Part shown: one piece after another, positions 35,633 to 43,997 of the stretch | How positions within the stretch are numbered: position 1 is the first letter of the stretch | Layout: the number at the start of each line of letters is the position of its first letter | The notes under the pieces: generated by a model | Seen by the model: the letters and a program-made list of their open reading frames with translations, nothing else | Told to the model about the DNA's origin: nothing | The model's database searches: none | Made by a program: the position numbers and the translations under genes | NCBI RefSeq assembly: GCF_009646335.1 | Contig: NZ_WJBU01000019.1 | Coordinates: 27,636-91,635, forward strand | Reading direction: 5' to 3' | Origin: Caenimonas koreensis DSM 17982 | GTDB lineage: Bacteria > Pseudomonadota > Gammaproteobacteria > Burkholderiales > Burkholderiaceae_C | Length of the DNA stretch: 64,000 bases

Positions 35633-36196
35633 TCAGGGCAGGCGCACGAGAAAGAGCTTCTCGAACACGATAAAAGTGATGACAGAGGCGGCAGCGCCAA
35701 TCACGAGCGCAGACACGAGCGATCGAGCGCTGAACTTTCGCTCCGCCTCATAGCCGCTCATGCGCCGGAAGATGAGGATCGACGCCGTGACGTAGATCGT
35801 TGAAGCCAGCCAGAACGGGATGCCGTGGCCGACCAGCACGACGGAGTAGCCTAGGCACAGCAGCGTCGCGATGCCCACGCGCTTGCGCTCTTCACGTTCG
35901 AGCGCCGTGGAAGGCAGCGCAGCTGACTTGAACGCACCACGCTCAATGCTGCGGATGAAAAGCACGACGCCCAGCAGGATCATCACCAGCCCGAGCAGGC
36001 CAGGCAGCAAGCCGGGCGCTGTGTACGGGTTGATGTTCTGCCGTTCGAGCCGGTCCATCGTCACTGAGCCAATGACGATGGCGATGCCCAGCGCCGTCCA
36101 GCCGATGGCGTCCTTCAGGTCGGACTGCGGCGGGCGGCGCTCCTCGTCGTTCGACGATGTGGCGGGCAGCGGATTGTCGTGCGATGACTCCGTCAC
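35633..36196 (-). CDS. tctB: tripartite tricarboxylate transporter, small membrane subunit TctB
   Basis: 187 aa with four hydrophobic helices (about 34-52, 65-84, 110-140 and 165-183) and a charged N-terminal tail of ~28 residues. The size and position between tctC and tctA are standard. The stop is one base before the tctA start, and the gene begins nine bases after tctC. It supports TctA in the inner membrane; its exact role in the family is not well defined. Confidence 0.9.
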   Translation of the reverse strand: MTESSHDNPLPATSSNDEERRPPQSDLKDAIGWTALGIAIVIGSVTMDRLERQNINPYTAPGLLPGLLGLVMILLGVVLFIRSIERGAFKSAALPSTALEREERKRVGIATLLCLGYSVVLVGHGIPFWLASTIYVTASILIFRRMSGYEAERKFSARSLVSALVIGAAASVITFIVFEKLFLVRLP

Positions 36197-36205
36197 GCAA
36201 CCTCC

Positions 36206-37216
36206 TCAGGGCTTGGGAATGCCGACAGTGTCGGGCGACACCTTGGTTTTGCCGCCTTCGAACAGCACCCATGCATTGGCCTGGATGGCAGGGAAGACGG
36301 CGCGTTGCGCGGCGTCGCCCGACAGCGGGTTGAACAGGGCGCCGCGGCTCGTTGCGTACTTCTTCAGTGCATCGCTCTTGACGATGTTCTCGGTCCAGAT
36401 GCGTTCGACGGTTTTCACGACGTCATCAGGCACGCCCTTCGGGATGAAGATGCCGAAGTAGTTCGCCGGAGCGCTGAAACCGGGCAGCGTGGCCGACAGC
36501 GGCGGGATGGTGCCGTAGCCTTCGAGCTCCAGCGGCTTGTCGCTCACGGCCGCGAGTGGGCGAAGGCGCTTGCCGCGGATCATGTCGGCCTGCTCGACGG
36601 CCAGCTGCGTCGTGACGTCGGCTTCACCGGAAACTGTGGCCACCACAGCGGGGTTGCCGCCGTCGTATGTCACGTGCTTGTATTTCACGCCGGTGACTTT
36701 GCTGATCAGCTCCATTGCGTTGTGCCCGGCAGAGGTCACGCCCGCTGTTGCCACGCTTACGGTGCCGGGCCTGGCCTTCATCGCGTCGAGCAATTCTTTC
36801 GGCGTGTTGTACGGCGTCTTCGGGTTCACGCCGATCACCTGGATGTTCGCGACGTTGAGGAACAGGTGCCAGTCTTTGATGCTCGTGTTGAGCGAGCCCA
36901 GCGTCTGGTAAGTGCCCAGGTCTTGCGCGGCGCCTGCTGTCCAGGTGTAGCCGTCCTTGGGTGCGTCGAGCGCGCTCTTCGTTCCGATCGAGCCGGAAGC
37001 GCCCGGCTGGTTGACGATCACGATGGTCTGGCCCAGTGCCTTTTCAAGTTCAGCGGCGGTGACGCGCGTGACCTGGTCGGTGGAGCCGCCTGCGGCCCAC
37101 GGCACGATCAGGTTGATGGGGCGTGAGGGCTTCCACTGCTGCGCCGTGGCGGGCGCGGCCACCGCCAGTGCGGCGACGGCAAGGGAAACGGCTTTGAGGA
37201 AGTGGCGTTTTTGCAT
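36206..37216 (-). CDS. tctC: TTT periplasmic binding protein (Bug/TctC family)
   Basis: 336 aa. A signal peptide ends at AAPATAQ (about residue 25). The mature protein starts with the Bug signature WKPSRPINLIVPWAAGGSTDQVTR and carries VNQPGASGSIGTKS, YGTIPPL-type and DDVVKTVERIW blocks. It binds the carboxylate ligand in the periplasm and delivers it to TctAB. It is the first gene of the minus-strand operon tctC-tctB-tctA-isomerase-enolase superfamily. A perfect inverted repeat (37233-37258) sits just upstream and is likely the operator. Burkholderiales commonly encode many Bug proteins; the ligand cannot be told from sequence. Confidence 0.95.
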   Translation of the reverse strand: MQKRHFLKAVSLAVAALAVAAPATAQQWKPSRPINLIVPWAAGGSTDQVTRVTAAELEKALGQTIVIVNQPGASGSIGTKSALDAPKDGYTWTAGAAQDLGTYQTLGSLNTSIKDWHLFLNVANIQVIGVNPKTPYNTPKELLDAMKARPGTVSVATAGVTSAGHNAMELISKVTGVKYKHVTYDGGNPAVVATVSGEADVTTQLAVEQADMIRGKRLRPLAAVSDKPLELEGYGTIPPLSATLPGFSAPANYFGIFIPKGVPDDVVKTVERIWTENIVKSDALKKYATSRGALFNPLSGDAAQRAVFPAIQANAWVLFEGGKTKVSPDTVGIPKP

Positions 37217-37232
37217 GTTTGTCTCCAGTCGA

Positions 37233-37258
37233 TTTAATTCACTAGGCGGTGAATTAAA
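37233..37258. promoter_or_regulatory. operator-like inverted repeat upstream of tctC
   Basis: TTTAATTCAC-N6-GTGAATTAAA, a perfect 10+10 bp dyad, 17-42 bp upstream of the tctC start. It contains a tract (TTAATTCACC on the minus strand) that is repeated upstream of the neighbouring epimerase operon (39596-39618). Strong candidate for a GntR-, IclR- or MarR-type repressor site. Confidence 0.75.
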
Positions 37259-37466
37259 GCAATGTACGGGTAGGGTGTGGGGGCTGTCAATAGAGGTTGT
37301 CTGGGCGTTGCCGGGTTCTTGCGTGGTTTGGTGTTCAGGGCCTCATGCATTCATTCATTGGGGGTAGGGCTGCGAGCGATGGGTGGCCTTTTCCCTCCGT
37401 GTCGTTCCGCCGGCCACCGGGCGGCCGCGGCCCACCCTGAACAGCGAGGGCAGGCCAAAGAGCAAG
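37259..37466. other. 208-bp gap with no gene
   Basis: This is the rest of the tctC upstream region, reaching the stop of the DapA-like gene. It holds a short CATT tandem run near 37345 and nothing else I can support. There is no clear terminator for the upstream operon, so read-through is possible. Confidence 0.4.
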
Positions 37467-38534
37467 CTAAGCCAACCACCGACCCAAATGAGCGCGGACA
37501 AAAGCGTCATCCACCAGATGCGGATACTCGTCATGAACGCGGCTCAACTCAGCAGCTTGACCCGGGCTCAAACCTTCATTCGGGTCCAGACACCAGATGC
37601 CGTTGAGCAGCCCCTGCCGGCGCAGCACTTCATGGCAGCCTGCAATGCAGCCGTGGAAGTCATGCGCAACATCGAAGAGCGCGGCATTGCAATCGGTGAC
37701 TTGCGCGTCGAGCGCGAGCAGGTCAGGCGGGAGAGGGCCGGCGTCGATGGCTGCGTGAATGCGATCGAGCAATTCGACAGCACGCTTCGTCCACACACTC
37801 CAATGACCGAGCAGGCCACCTTTGATGCGCACGGACACGGGCTGGCCACCGCGCATGAACGTGAAGGGCGTGGCCAGGTCGAGCACGATGTGATCGTCGT
37901 TGCCGGTGTAGAGCGTGACGCGGTCTTCCGCCTGCGCCGCGATCACGCCGCGAATCACGTCAAGCGTGCGGTAACGGTTGAAGGGCGCCATCTTGATCGC
38001 GATCACATTGTCGATCTGCGCGAAGCGGTGCCAGAAACTCATCGGCAAATGAATGCCGCCCACCGCAGGCTGCAAATAGAAACCCACGAGCGGCATCACC
38101 TCAGCCACGGCGCGGCAATGCGTGATCAACTCGTCTTCGCTCACGCCTTTCATCGCGGCCAGGCTCAGCAGGCCCGCGTGATAGCCGAGGCTCTGTGCGA
38201 TGCGCGCTTCGCTCACGGCTTGCTGCGTTTTGCCGGCGAGGCCCGCGACCATGAAGAGCGCTCGCTTGCCGCCTATCGGCTCCCATGTGCGCACCGTCTC
38301 CATCGCAAGTTCGAGCACGGGCTGGTAAAGGCTGACGTCGCGAATCGCGAATTGCGTTGAGTGCACGCCCACAGCCACGCCGCCCGCGCCTGCATCGAGG
38401 TAGTAGCGCGTCATGGCGCGCTGGCGCTGCACGTCGAGCGCGCGGTTCGCGTCGAGTGCAAGCAGGTGCGCAGGAATGACGCTGCCGCGTCGCAGCACGG
38501 CAAGCGAATCGTCAGCGATGTCTGACCAATGCAT
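37467..38534 (-). CDS. dihydrodipicolinate synthase (DapA)-family protein
   Basis: 355 aa from the ATG at 38534; a TTG at 38552 overlapping the previous stop would add six residues. The DapA-like TIM barrel is suggested by SVIPAHLLALDANRALD near the N-terminus, the GAGGVAVGVHSTQFAIRD block, the region VGFYLQPAVGGIHLP (tyrosine position) and AIKMAPFNRYRTLDVIRG, with the expected Schiff-base lysine in AIKMAP. Family members are pyruvate-dependent aldolases, dehydratases or synthases such as KDG aldolase and 5-keto-4-deoxyglucarate dehydratase. It probably works on the same acid as the adjacent Tct-enolase genes. It is second in a two-gene operon with the epimerase. Confidence 0.85.
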   Translation of the reverse strand: MHWSDIADDSLAVLRRGSVIPAHLLALDANRALDVQRQRAMTRYYLDAGAGGVAVGVHSTQFAIRDVSLYQPVLELAMETVRTWEPIGGKRALFMVAGLAGKTQQAVSEARIAQSLGYHAGLLSLAAMKGVSEDELITHCRAVAEVMPLVGFYLQPAVGGIHLPMSFWHRFAQIDNVIAIKMAPFNRYRTLDVIRGVIAAQAEDRVTLYTGNDDHIVLDLATPFTFMRGGQPVSVRIKGGLLGHWSVWTKRAVELLDRIHAAIDAGPLPPDLLALDAQVTDCNAALFDVAHDFHGCIAGCHEVLRRQGLLNGIWCLDPNEGLSPGQAAELSRVHDEYPHLVDDAFVRAHLGRWLA

Positions 38535-38548
38535 GGTGTGCGTCCCGT

Positions 38549-39571
38549 TCAATACTTGCCGTCACGCGCTTCGTAGTGCGTGGGCTTGCCCAGGCTTTCG
38601 CCGCCGCGGCGCATCCAGTCGGCCGTCCAGTCGAGCATCGTGGCGAGGCTCACCGCCGGCGGCCCGAACAGGCGATACGCCTCGCTGCTGTCGATCAGCC
38701 ATGCGGTCGGCGCTTCTTCGCCTTGCAGGACCGGCGCTATGCCAAGCCGCTCGCCCAATGCTTTTGCAACGGCACGGATGCTCACTTTGGGCCCGCTCAT
38801 GTTCAGCGCGGAGGTGGGCGCGGTGCAGTGAGCCAGACAGCGAAGGGTCCAGTCGTTCGCCTCGCCCTGCCAGATGATGTTGGCGTGACCCATGGCCAGG
38901 TCGATCGGCTGGCGGTTCAAGACTTTCTGCGCCACGTCGTGCAGCACGCCGTAGCGCATGTCAATCGCATACGACAAGCGGATCAACCGGCCCGGTGTGC
39001 CCGATGCGTGCGAGAAGTGCTCGAACATGCGCTCACGCGCCACGCATGAATTGGCATATTCACCTGATGGCGCAGTGGGCGGCACGTATTCCTTTGCGCC
39101 GTCGCCTGCAGTGCTGACAAACGGGTACACGCATGCGGTGGAGAACGCGACGATGCACGAGCGCGCGAATCGCTCGGCCACCAGCGCAGGCACATGCGCG
39201 TTCATCGCCCACGTCAGCCATTCGCTTCCCGTCGAGCCGAACTTGCGGCCCGCCATGTAGATGATGTTGGCTGCATCCGGCAGGCTCGCCAGCGCGTCGC
39301 GTGAAAGCAGGTCTGCTTCGATGCATTCAATGCCGTGTGCCACCAGTGCTTCACGCAGGCCCGCCTGAGAGAAGCGCGCGACACCGATCACGCGCTTGCC
39401 CGGCGCCGCACGCTTGGCCATGCGCGCGAGCGTCGGCCCCATCTTGCCGCCTACGCCCAGCACCATGATGTCGCCGTCGATGCGCGCGAGGTCATCGATG
39501 AGCGCTGGTGATGGTTCGGACATCACGTCTTCGAGATGCTGCAGGTCGGTGAAGCGGGCAGGTAAGGTCAT
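38549..39571 (-). CDS. NAD-dependent epimerase/dehydratase (extended SDR)
   Basis: 340 aa from MTLPARFTDL (ATG 39571). The nucleotide-binding motif is VLGVGGKMGPTLARMAKRA, a variant of GxxGxxG. The SDR active site is suggested by FSTACVYPF (Ser/Thr) and GEYANSCVARERMFEH, where the usual YxxxK is replaced by Tyr-Ala-Asn-Ser-Cys, so catalysis may be altered. The C-terminus binds a substrate similar to other epimerases. It is the first gene of the operon with the DapA-like gene. An operator sharing sequence with the tctC operator lies 25-47 bp upstream. Confidence 0.85.
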   Translation of the reverse strand: MTLPARFTDLQHLEDVMSEPSPALIDDLARIDGDIMVLGVGGKMGPTLARMAKRAAPGKRVIGVARFSQAGLREALVAHGIECIEADLLSRDALASLPDAANIIYMAGRKFGSTGSEWLTWAMNAHVPALVAERFARSCIVAFSTACVYPFVSTAGDGAKEYVPPTAPSGEYANSCVARERMFEHFSHASGTPGRLIRLSYAIDMRYGVLHDVAQKVLNRQPIDLAMGHANIIWQGEANDWTLRCLAHCTAPTSALNMSGPKVSIRAVAKALGERLGIAPVLQGEEAPTAWLIDSSEAYRLFGPPAVSLATMLDWTADWMRRGGESLGKPTHYEARDGKY

Positions 39572-39595
39572 GGTGGTTCCGGATGTCACGCTCAC

Positions 39596-39618
39596 TTTAA
39601 CCATTTGGTGAATTAACC
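39596..39618. promoter_or_regulatory. second operator-like site upstream of the epimerase operon
   Basis: On the minus strand it reads GGTTAATTCACCAAATGGTTAAA. The first half, TTAATTCACC, is identical to part of the tctC operator. The other half is a weaker match (ACCA-AA-TGGT core). Its distance from the start codon (25-47 bp) matches the tctC site, so both operons are probably controlled by the same regulator. Confidence 0.65.
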
Positions 39619-39630
39619 GGAATGCGGCGA

Positions 39631-39645
39631 ACCCCTGACAGGGGT
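39631..39645. repeat. short GC-rich palindrome ACCCCTG-A-CAGGGGT
   Basis: A perfect 7+7 bp palindrome with one central base. It lies between the epimerase operator and the next plus-strand gene and may serve as a regulatory site for that gene. No promoter could be fixed. Confidence 0.4.
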
Positions 39646-39731
39646 GGTCACGTGGCGCCAGGGGAGCAATTGCGCGGCAGCTCGTACGACAATGCGCCGC
39701 GCAAGCTCAACAACTATCAGGGACATCCGCC

Positions 39732-40238
39732 ATGACCATTCACGCCGCCGGTGCGTTCAGCACTCCCGTTGCCGCCCATCGCCTGCCTGCACACAGCGCC
39801 GATGCGGCCCTTGAGCCGCCGTGCGGCGAGCTGCAAATCCCGAAGCCGCCGCTACGGCTCGAGCGCTGCCCCGCTCTGCCGCTCAAGGCGCATGAGTTGC
39901 ACCAGCGGCTGGTCGCCGCATTCGAGGATCTGCACGCTCGAGCGCGCATTCTCGAGGCCCAGCTGGAGTGGGACCGTGCCCAGAATCGGGCGGGCGGGCC
40001 TGCGCTGCCAGAGCACTGGCGCTCCATGGTTGTCGATCAACAGAGCATGCAAGGCGATGCCGACAAACTTGTGAACGAGCGAAATGCCCTGTGTCAGGAC
40101 TGGATCGCCACGAAGCTGGCAGGCCCCGCTCCTCGCTACGACCCGCAACGCGGCGAGATCACCCAGCTCGCGACCCGCTTCGCAGTCATGGACGACCACA
40201 TCGAGCGATTGAACGGCCCAGCAGGCAGCAGCGACTAG
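39732..40238 (+). CDS. hypothetical protein, disordered N-terminus and helical C-terminus
   Basis: 168 aa, not recognised. AGGGA lies eight bases upstream of the ATG. Residues 1-50 are Ala/Pro/Leu-rich without a signal peptide. Residues ~52-160 look like a helical domain with LKAHELHQRLVAAFEDLHARARILEAQLEW, QQSMQGDADKLVNERNALCQDW and EITQLATRFAVMDDHIERL. No homologue comes to mind. It stands alone between a palindrome-bearing gap and the Fur-controlled feoA. The composition resembles small effector-like or phage-tail-accessory proteins, but that is only a guess. Confidence 0.65.
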   Translation: MTIHAAGAFSTPVAAHRLPAHSADAALEPPCGELQIPKPPLRLERCPALPLKAHELHQRLVAAFEDLHARARILEAQLEWDRAQNRAGGPALPEHWRSMVVDQQSMQGDADKLVNERNALCQDWIATKLAGPAPRYDPQRGEITQLATRFAVMDDHIERLNGPAGSSD

Positions 40239-40355
40239 GCCCGGCAACAGGTGCGGCGGATGCTGATCTGCCAGCAGGCCGGCATCTCGCTAAATATCTG
40301 TGGTCATTGACTTGCAGCATCCAGCCGGCCGGACCGTTGGCGTAGAATTCCTCCA

Positions 40356-40375
40356 GATGAGAGTAATTCTCAATC
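40356..40375 (+). promoter_or_regulatory. Fur box upstream of feoAB
   Basis: The core is TGAGAGT-A-ATTCTCA, a 7-1-7 dyad with one mismatch, close to the betaproteobacterial Fur site (TGAGAAT-N-ATTCTCA). It ends 37 bp before the feoA GTG start, in the correct place to repress feoAB when iron is plentiful. Confidence 0.85.
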
Positions 40376-40412
40376 GCAAGCAGCCAAGGAGTGTGCTTCC
40401 CATGGAGTTCCT

Positions 40413-40682
40413 GTGCGCCCTGAAGTTTCCGTGCCCGTGACGCTCGACGACGCGCTCCTGCGCCAGCCGTTGCAGGTCGACGGCATTGATGTGACCGGTG
40501 CGCCGCCCGAGTGGGCGACGTGGCTGTCTGACATCGGCTTCGTGCCCGGCGAGCGCGTGATGCTGCTGCATCGCGCGGCCATGGGCGGTGACCCGCTGGT
40601 GGCGCGCATTGGCTTGTCAACGTTCGCCTTGCGCCGCGCTGAAGCCGCCTGCATCCAGGTGTCGGTCCCGGCGGGCGCATGA
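40413..40682 (+). CDS. feoA: ferrous iron transport protein FeoA
   Basis: 89 aa from a GTG start with GGAG five bases upstream. The SH3-like FeoA fold is visible in WLSDIGFVPGERVMLLHRAAMGGDPLVARIGLSTFALRRAEAACIQV, where the glycine and arginine pattern is diagnostic. FeoA modulates FeoB activity. The stop overlaps the feoB ATG (ATGA). A Fur box lies upstream. Confidence 0.94.
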   Translation: MRPEVSVPVTLDDALLRQPLQVDGIDVTGAPPEWATWLSDIGFVPGERVMLLHRAAMGGDPLVARIGLSTFALRRAEAACIQVSVPAGA

Positions 40683-42562
40683 CCGAATCCGTCATCCATG
40701 TGCATCCGCCCGGCCGGCTTGTGGCGCTGGTTGGCAATCCCAATTGCGGCAAGACGGCGCTGTTCAACCTGCTGACCGGCAGCCGCCAGAAGGTTGCGAA
40801 CTATGCGGGCGTCACGGTGGAGCGCAAGGAAGGGCGCATGTTGCTGCCCACGGGCAAGTCGCTGCGTGTGCTCGACCTGCCGGGCACTTACAGCCTGAAT
40901 CCGCGCTCGCCGGATGAGCAAGTCACGTGCGGCGTGCTGCAAGGCGTGGCGCGTGGCGAGAAGCGGCCCGACATCGTTGTGTGCGTGGTGGACGCGACCA
41001 ACCTGCGCCGCAGCCTGCGCCTCGTGCTGTCGGTGTTGCGGCTGGGCTTGCCCTGCGTGATCGCATTGAACATGGCCGACCTCGCGGCCGACCGCGGCAT
41101 GCGCATCGACCCTGAAGTGCTGTCGCGCGAACTGGGCGTGCCCGTCGTGGGCACTGTCGCGGTGGACAGCACTGGCGCCGAGGCATTGCAGCGCCTGTTG
41201 TCCGAGCCGGACCTGCTGGAGCGCGCCGAGGCCAGCATTCATGCCAATTTGCCAGCGAATGCGGCGGACGACGCGAATTTCATTCGCGACCTGCTGGTGC
41301 GCATGGGTCTGGACGATGCGTCGCCGCACCTCGCCAGTGACGCTATCGATCGCGTGGTGTTGCATCCGGTGTGGGGGCTGGTGATTCTGGCGGTGACGCT
41401 GTTCCTGATCTTCCAGGCGGTGTTCAGCTGGGCTGAGGCGCCGATGAACCTCATCAAGGATGCCGCCGCAGCGACGGGCGCATGGGTGAACGCAACGTTG
41501 CCCGAAGGGTTCCTGCGCAGCTTTATCGTTGATGGGCTCGTGGCGGGGCTGGGCAGCGTGCTCGTGTTCCTGCCGCAGATCCTGATCCTGTTCTTCTTCA
41601 TCCTCATGCTCGAAGAGTCAGGCTACCTGCCGCGCGCGGCGTTCCTGCTTGACCGCGTGATGGGCACGGTGGGCTTGTCGGGGCGCTCGTTCATTCCGCT
41701 GCTGTCGAGCTTTGCCTGCGCCATTCCCGGCATCATGGCTACGCGCACGATCGCCAATGCGCGCGACAGGCTGGTGACGATCATGATCGCGCCGATGATG
41801 ACGTGCTCGGCACGCCTGCCGGTGTATGCGCTGCTCATCGGCGCGTTCATTCCCGAGCGCGTGGTGGGGCCGGGCGTGCAGCTGCGCGGCCTCGTGCTGT
41901 TCCTTTTGTACGTCGCGGGTATTGCGGGTTCGATGGGCGTGGCATGGCTGCTCAAGCGCTTCACGTCGCAGGGCCGGCAGGTGCGCCCGCTCATGATGGA
42001 GCTGCCCTCGTATCACATGCCGCGCGTGCGCAACATTGCGCTGGGCCTGTGGCAGCGCACGCAGATCTTCCTGCGGCGCGTGGGCGGCGTGATTCTGGTC
42101 TTGACGATTGCGTTGTGGGTGCTCGCCAGCTTCCCGCAGCCGCCCGTGGGCGCGACGGGCTCGCCCATCGAATACAGCATCGCGGGCATGCTCGGGCATG
42201 CGCTGGCGGTCGTGTTCCAGCCGATCGGCTTCAACTGGCAGATCAGTGTGGCGCTGGTGCCGGGTATGGCCGCGCGTGAAGTGGCTGTGAGCGCCCTGGG
42301 CACGGTGTATTCACTGGCGGCCACCACGCAAGACACTGCTGGCGCGCTGGCGCCGATCATCGCGCAGCAGTGGAGCTTGCCGACGGCGCTGTCACTGCTG
42401 GCCTGGTATGTGTTTGCGCCGCAGTGCCTGTCAACGCTCGCTGCCGTCAAGCGTGAAACGGGCGGCCTGAAGTGGCCGCTCGTGATGGCCGGCTACCTGT
42501 TCGCGCTGGCTTACCTCGCGTCGTTCATCACCTACAACGTCGCGAAAGCGATGTCGTTGTAA
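40679..42562 (+). CDS. feoB: ferrous iron transporter FeoB
   Basis: 627 aa. An N-terminal G-protein domain has G1 GNPNCGKTALFN, G2 GVTVERKEG, G3 DLPGTYSL and G4 NMAD. A GDI-like linker follows, then about eight transmembrane segments, with two Gate motifs including FIPLLSSFACAIPGIMATRTI and the later AREVAVSALGTVY. The product is shorter than E. coli FeoB (773 aa) but similar to many betaproteobacterial forms. It imports Fe2+ and is induced under iron limitation. No feoC follows. Confidence 0.97.
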   Translation: MTESVIHVHPPGRLVALVGNPNCGKTALFNLLTGSRQKVANYAGVTVERKEGRMLLPTGKSLRVLDLPGTYSLNPRSPDEQVTCGVLQGVARGEKRPDIVVCVVDATNLRRSLRLVLSVLRLGLPCVIALNMADLAADRGMRIDPEVLSRELGVPVVGTVAVDSTGAEALQRLLSEPDLLERAEASIHANLPANAADDANFIRDLLVRMGLDDASPHLASDAIDRVVLHPVWGLVILAVTLFLIFQAVFSWAEAPMNLIKDAAAATGAWVNATLPEGFLRSFIVDGLVAGLGSVLVFLPQILILFFFILMLEESGYLPRAAFLLDRVMGTVGLSGRSFIPLLSSFACAIPGIMATRTIANARDRLVTIMIAPMMTCSARLPVYALLIGAFIPERVVGPGVQLRGLVLFLLYVAGIAGSMGVAWLLKRFTSQGRQVRPLMMELPSYHMPRVRNIALGLWQRTQIFLRRVGGVILVLTIALWVLASFPQPPVGATGSPIEYSIAGMLGHALAVVFQPIGFNWQISVALVPGMAAREVAVSALGTVYSLAATTQDTAGALAPIIAQQWSLPTALSLLAWYVFAPQCLSTLAAVKRETGGLKWPLVMAGYLFALAYLASFITYNVAKAMSL

Positions 42563-42571
42563 GGCGCAGGC

Positions 42572-43453
42572 TTAACCCGCGTCCGTTGACAGTGCGTCGC
42601 TCGTGCGTTCCGGCACGCGCAAGACGCCGTCGCTTGCGGGCACGGCGTGGATCTCAAGCATCTGGCCCGTGGCCCACACATCACCGAACATCGACGCAAA
42701 GGCCGAATCAGCTGCGTCACGTCCCGTGGACAGGCGAACGAAGCCCATCGGGATGGCCGTGCCCGACGGGTCGAACATGAACCACCGGCCGCCCACATAC
42801 GCTTCCACATAAGCATGAAAGTCCGGCGGGCCGAGGACCGGGTCCGCGCCGTAGTCGAAGCCGGTTGTGAAGCGCGCTGGAATGTTCAGCGCGCGGCACA
42901 ACGCAATCATCAGATGCGCGAAGTCGCGGCACACGCCCCTGCGTTGCACGAGCGTCTCCAGCGCACTGGTCGTGCCGCTCGATGCGCCCGACACGAACGA
43001 CACGTGCTGGTTGACCCAGTCGCAGATGGCCTGCACGCGCGCATAGCCTTGCCACATGCGGCCGAACTGCTCCATCGCAAAGCTGTTGAGCTTGTCCGAC
43101 TCACAGTAGCGGCTCGGGTACAGGTACGGCAGCACGTCGCCGGGCAGGTCTGACACCTGACTCTCGGCAATGCGTTCGGGCAGTGCGCGATAGTGGCGGA
43201 TGTCGACCGTGGCCGCATAGCGCAACGTCAGTGGCCCGGCGTTCGCGCGAAGGCGCAGCAGGCGCGAGCCCGTGACGGGATCGACGTGGTCTTGCAGCGG
43301 CACGACTTGCGTCACGCCCAGCGATTCGAGAACGATGCGCTGTTGCGCGGTGGAAGCAGCCTGTACGTTGAAGATGAAGTCAGCGCCCGACGTGCGCACG
43401 TCGTACGAGAGTTCGACGTTGTAGGCCAGGCCTACGGGCGCAGAGAGTGTCAT
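42572..43453 (-). CDS. transglutaminase-like cysteine protease family protein
   Basis: 293 aa. The transglutaminase core has the catalytic triad in the expected order: Cys in QRRGVCRDFAHLMIAL, His in DFHAYVEAYVGGRWFMFDP and Asp at the end of that block. An N-terminal beta-sandwich (LSYDVRTSGADFIFNVQAA) precedes it, as in the Bacterial_transglutaminase-like_N/SCP fold. Such proteins are often encoded beside circularly permuted ATPgrasp or alpha-E genes, but those are not here. The frame begins four bases after the small protein gene upstream. Precise substrate unknown. Confidence 0.88.
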   Translation of the reverse strand: MTLSAPVGLAYNVELSYDVRTSGADFIFNVQAASTAQQRIVLESLGVTQVVPLQDHVDPVTGSRLLRLRANAGPLTLRYAATVDIRHYRALPERIAESQVSDLPGDVLPYLYPSRYCESDKLNSFAMEQFGRMWQGYARVQAICDWVNQHVSFVSGASSGTTSALETLVQRRGVCRDFAHLMIALCRALNIPARFTTGFDYGADPVLGPPDFHAYVEAYVGGRWFMFDPSGTAIPMGFVRLSTGRDAADSAFASMFGDVWATGQMLEIHAVPASDGVLRVPERTSDALSTDAG

Positions 43454-43457
43454 GGAG

Positions 43458-43697
43458 TCAGGCAGCTGCCGTGTGTTGCTGGCGCGAATCGAGCCAGCGC
43501 ATGCCTTCGGCGAGCGCATATTGCGCAGCGGCAGCCTTGCATTTGAAGAGACGGGTCAGGCGAAGAACGCGGTCGGTCGTGGCCGAGCCAGAGCCGGAGC
43601 GAACGGAGACCGAACAGGCAATATGGCCGTCGTCGAGCACGCGCGTCAGCGGCGTGATGAGAAATTTGCCAATCGTGATGGCGTTGTAGTTATTCAT
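43458..43697 (-). CDS. small hypothetical protein upstream of the transglutaminase gene
   Basis: 79 aa from the ATG at 43697 (MNNYNAITIGKFLITP). It is short, basic, and has a central RVLDDGHIACSVSVRSGSGSATTDRVLRL block and an Arg/Gln-rich C-terminus. Its stop lies four bases before the transglutaminase-like start, so it is probably translated from the same mRNA. I do not recognise it. Confidence 0.6.
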   Translation of the reverse strand: MNNYNAITIGKFLITPLTRVLDDGHIACSVSVRSGSGSATTDRVLRLTRLFKCKAAAAQYALAEGMRWLDSRQQHTAAA

Positions 43698-43997
43698 GCT
43701 GAAACAAAGAATCGGATAAGCCAAGCATCGCGCCATTGCCGAGGTCGAACTGTCAGACAAGGCTGCCAGACGCGGTAGGCGCACTCCCAGGAACACACCT
43801 GGGCCTGCAGAGGGCGAAAGGAAAGAGTGAGGAATCGGTCGCCGGCGTGGGGGGCCGGGGGCTTGCAGGATCTGCTGTCACATACCTTGCGCGCAAGGGG
43901 CAGTCGTGCATGAACGCCGAACAAAGTGAATTGCAAGGCGTGGGCGGATTGTACGCGGCTGTGGTCTTTCTCGCTCGCGACGTGCCTATACTGATTC
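43698..43997. other. 300-bp divergent intergenic region
   Basis: No supported gene. It holds the promoter of the plus-strand reductase gene: TATACT at 43987-43992 lies only five bases before that ATG, suggesting a leaderless mRNA, and the matching -35 is weak (GTCTTT). The minus-strand promoter for the small protein could not be fixed. A run CTTGCGCGCAAG near 43888 is palindromic. Confidence 0.5.

Noticed and set aside
37340..37352. Short CATT tandem repeat
   Set aside because: Only three units; too short to call a phase-variable tract, and no start codon or promoter element depends on it.
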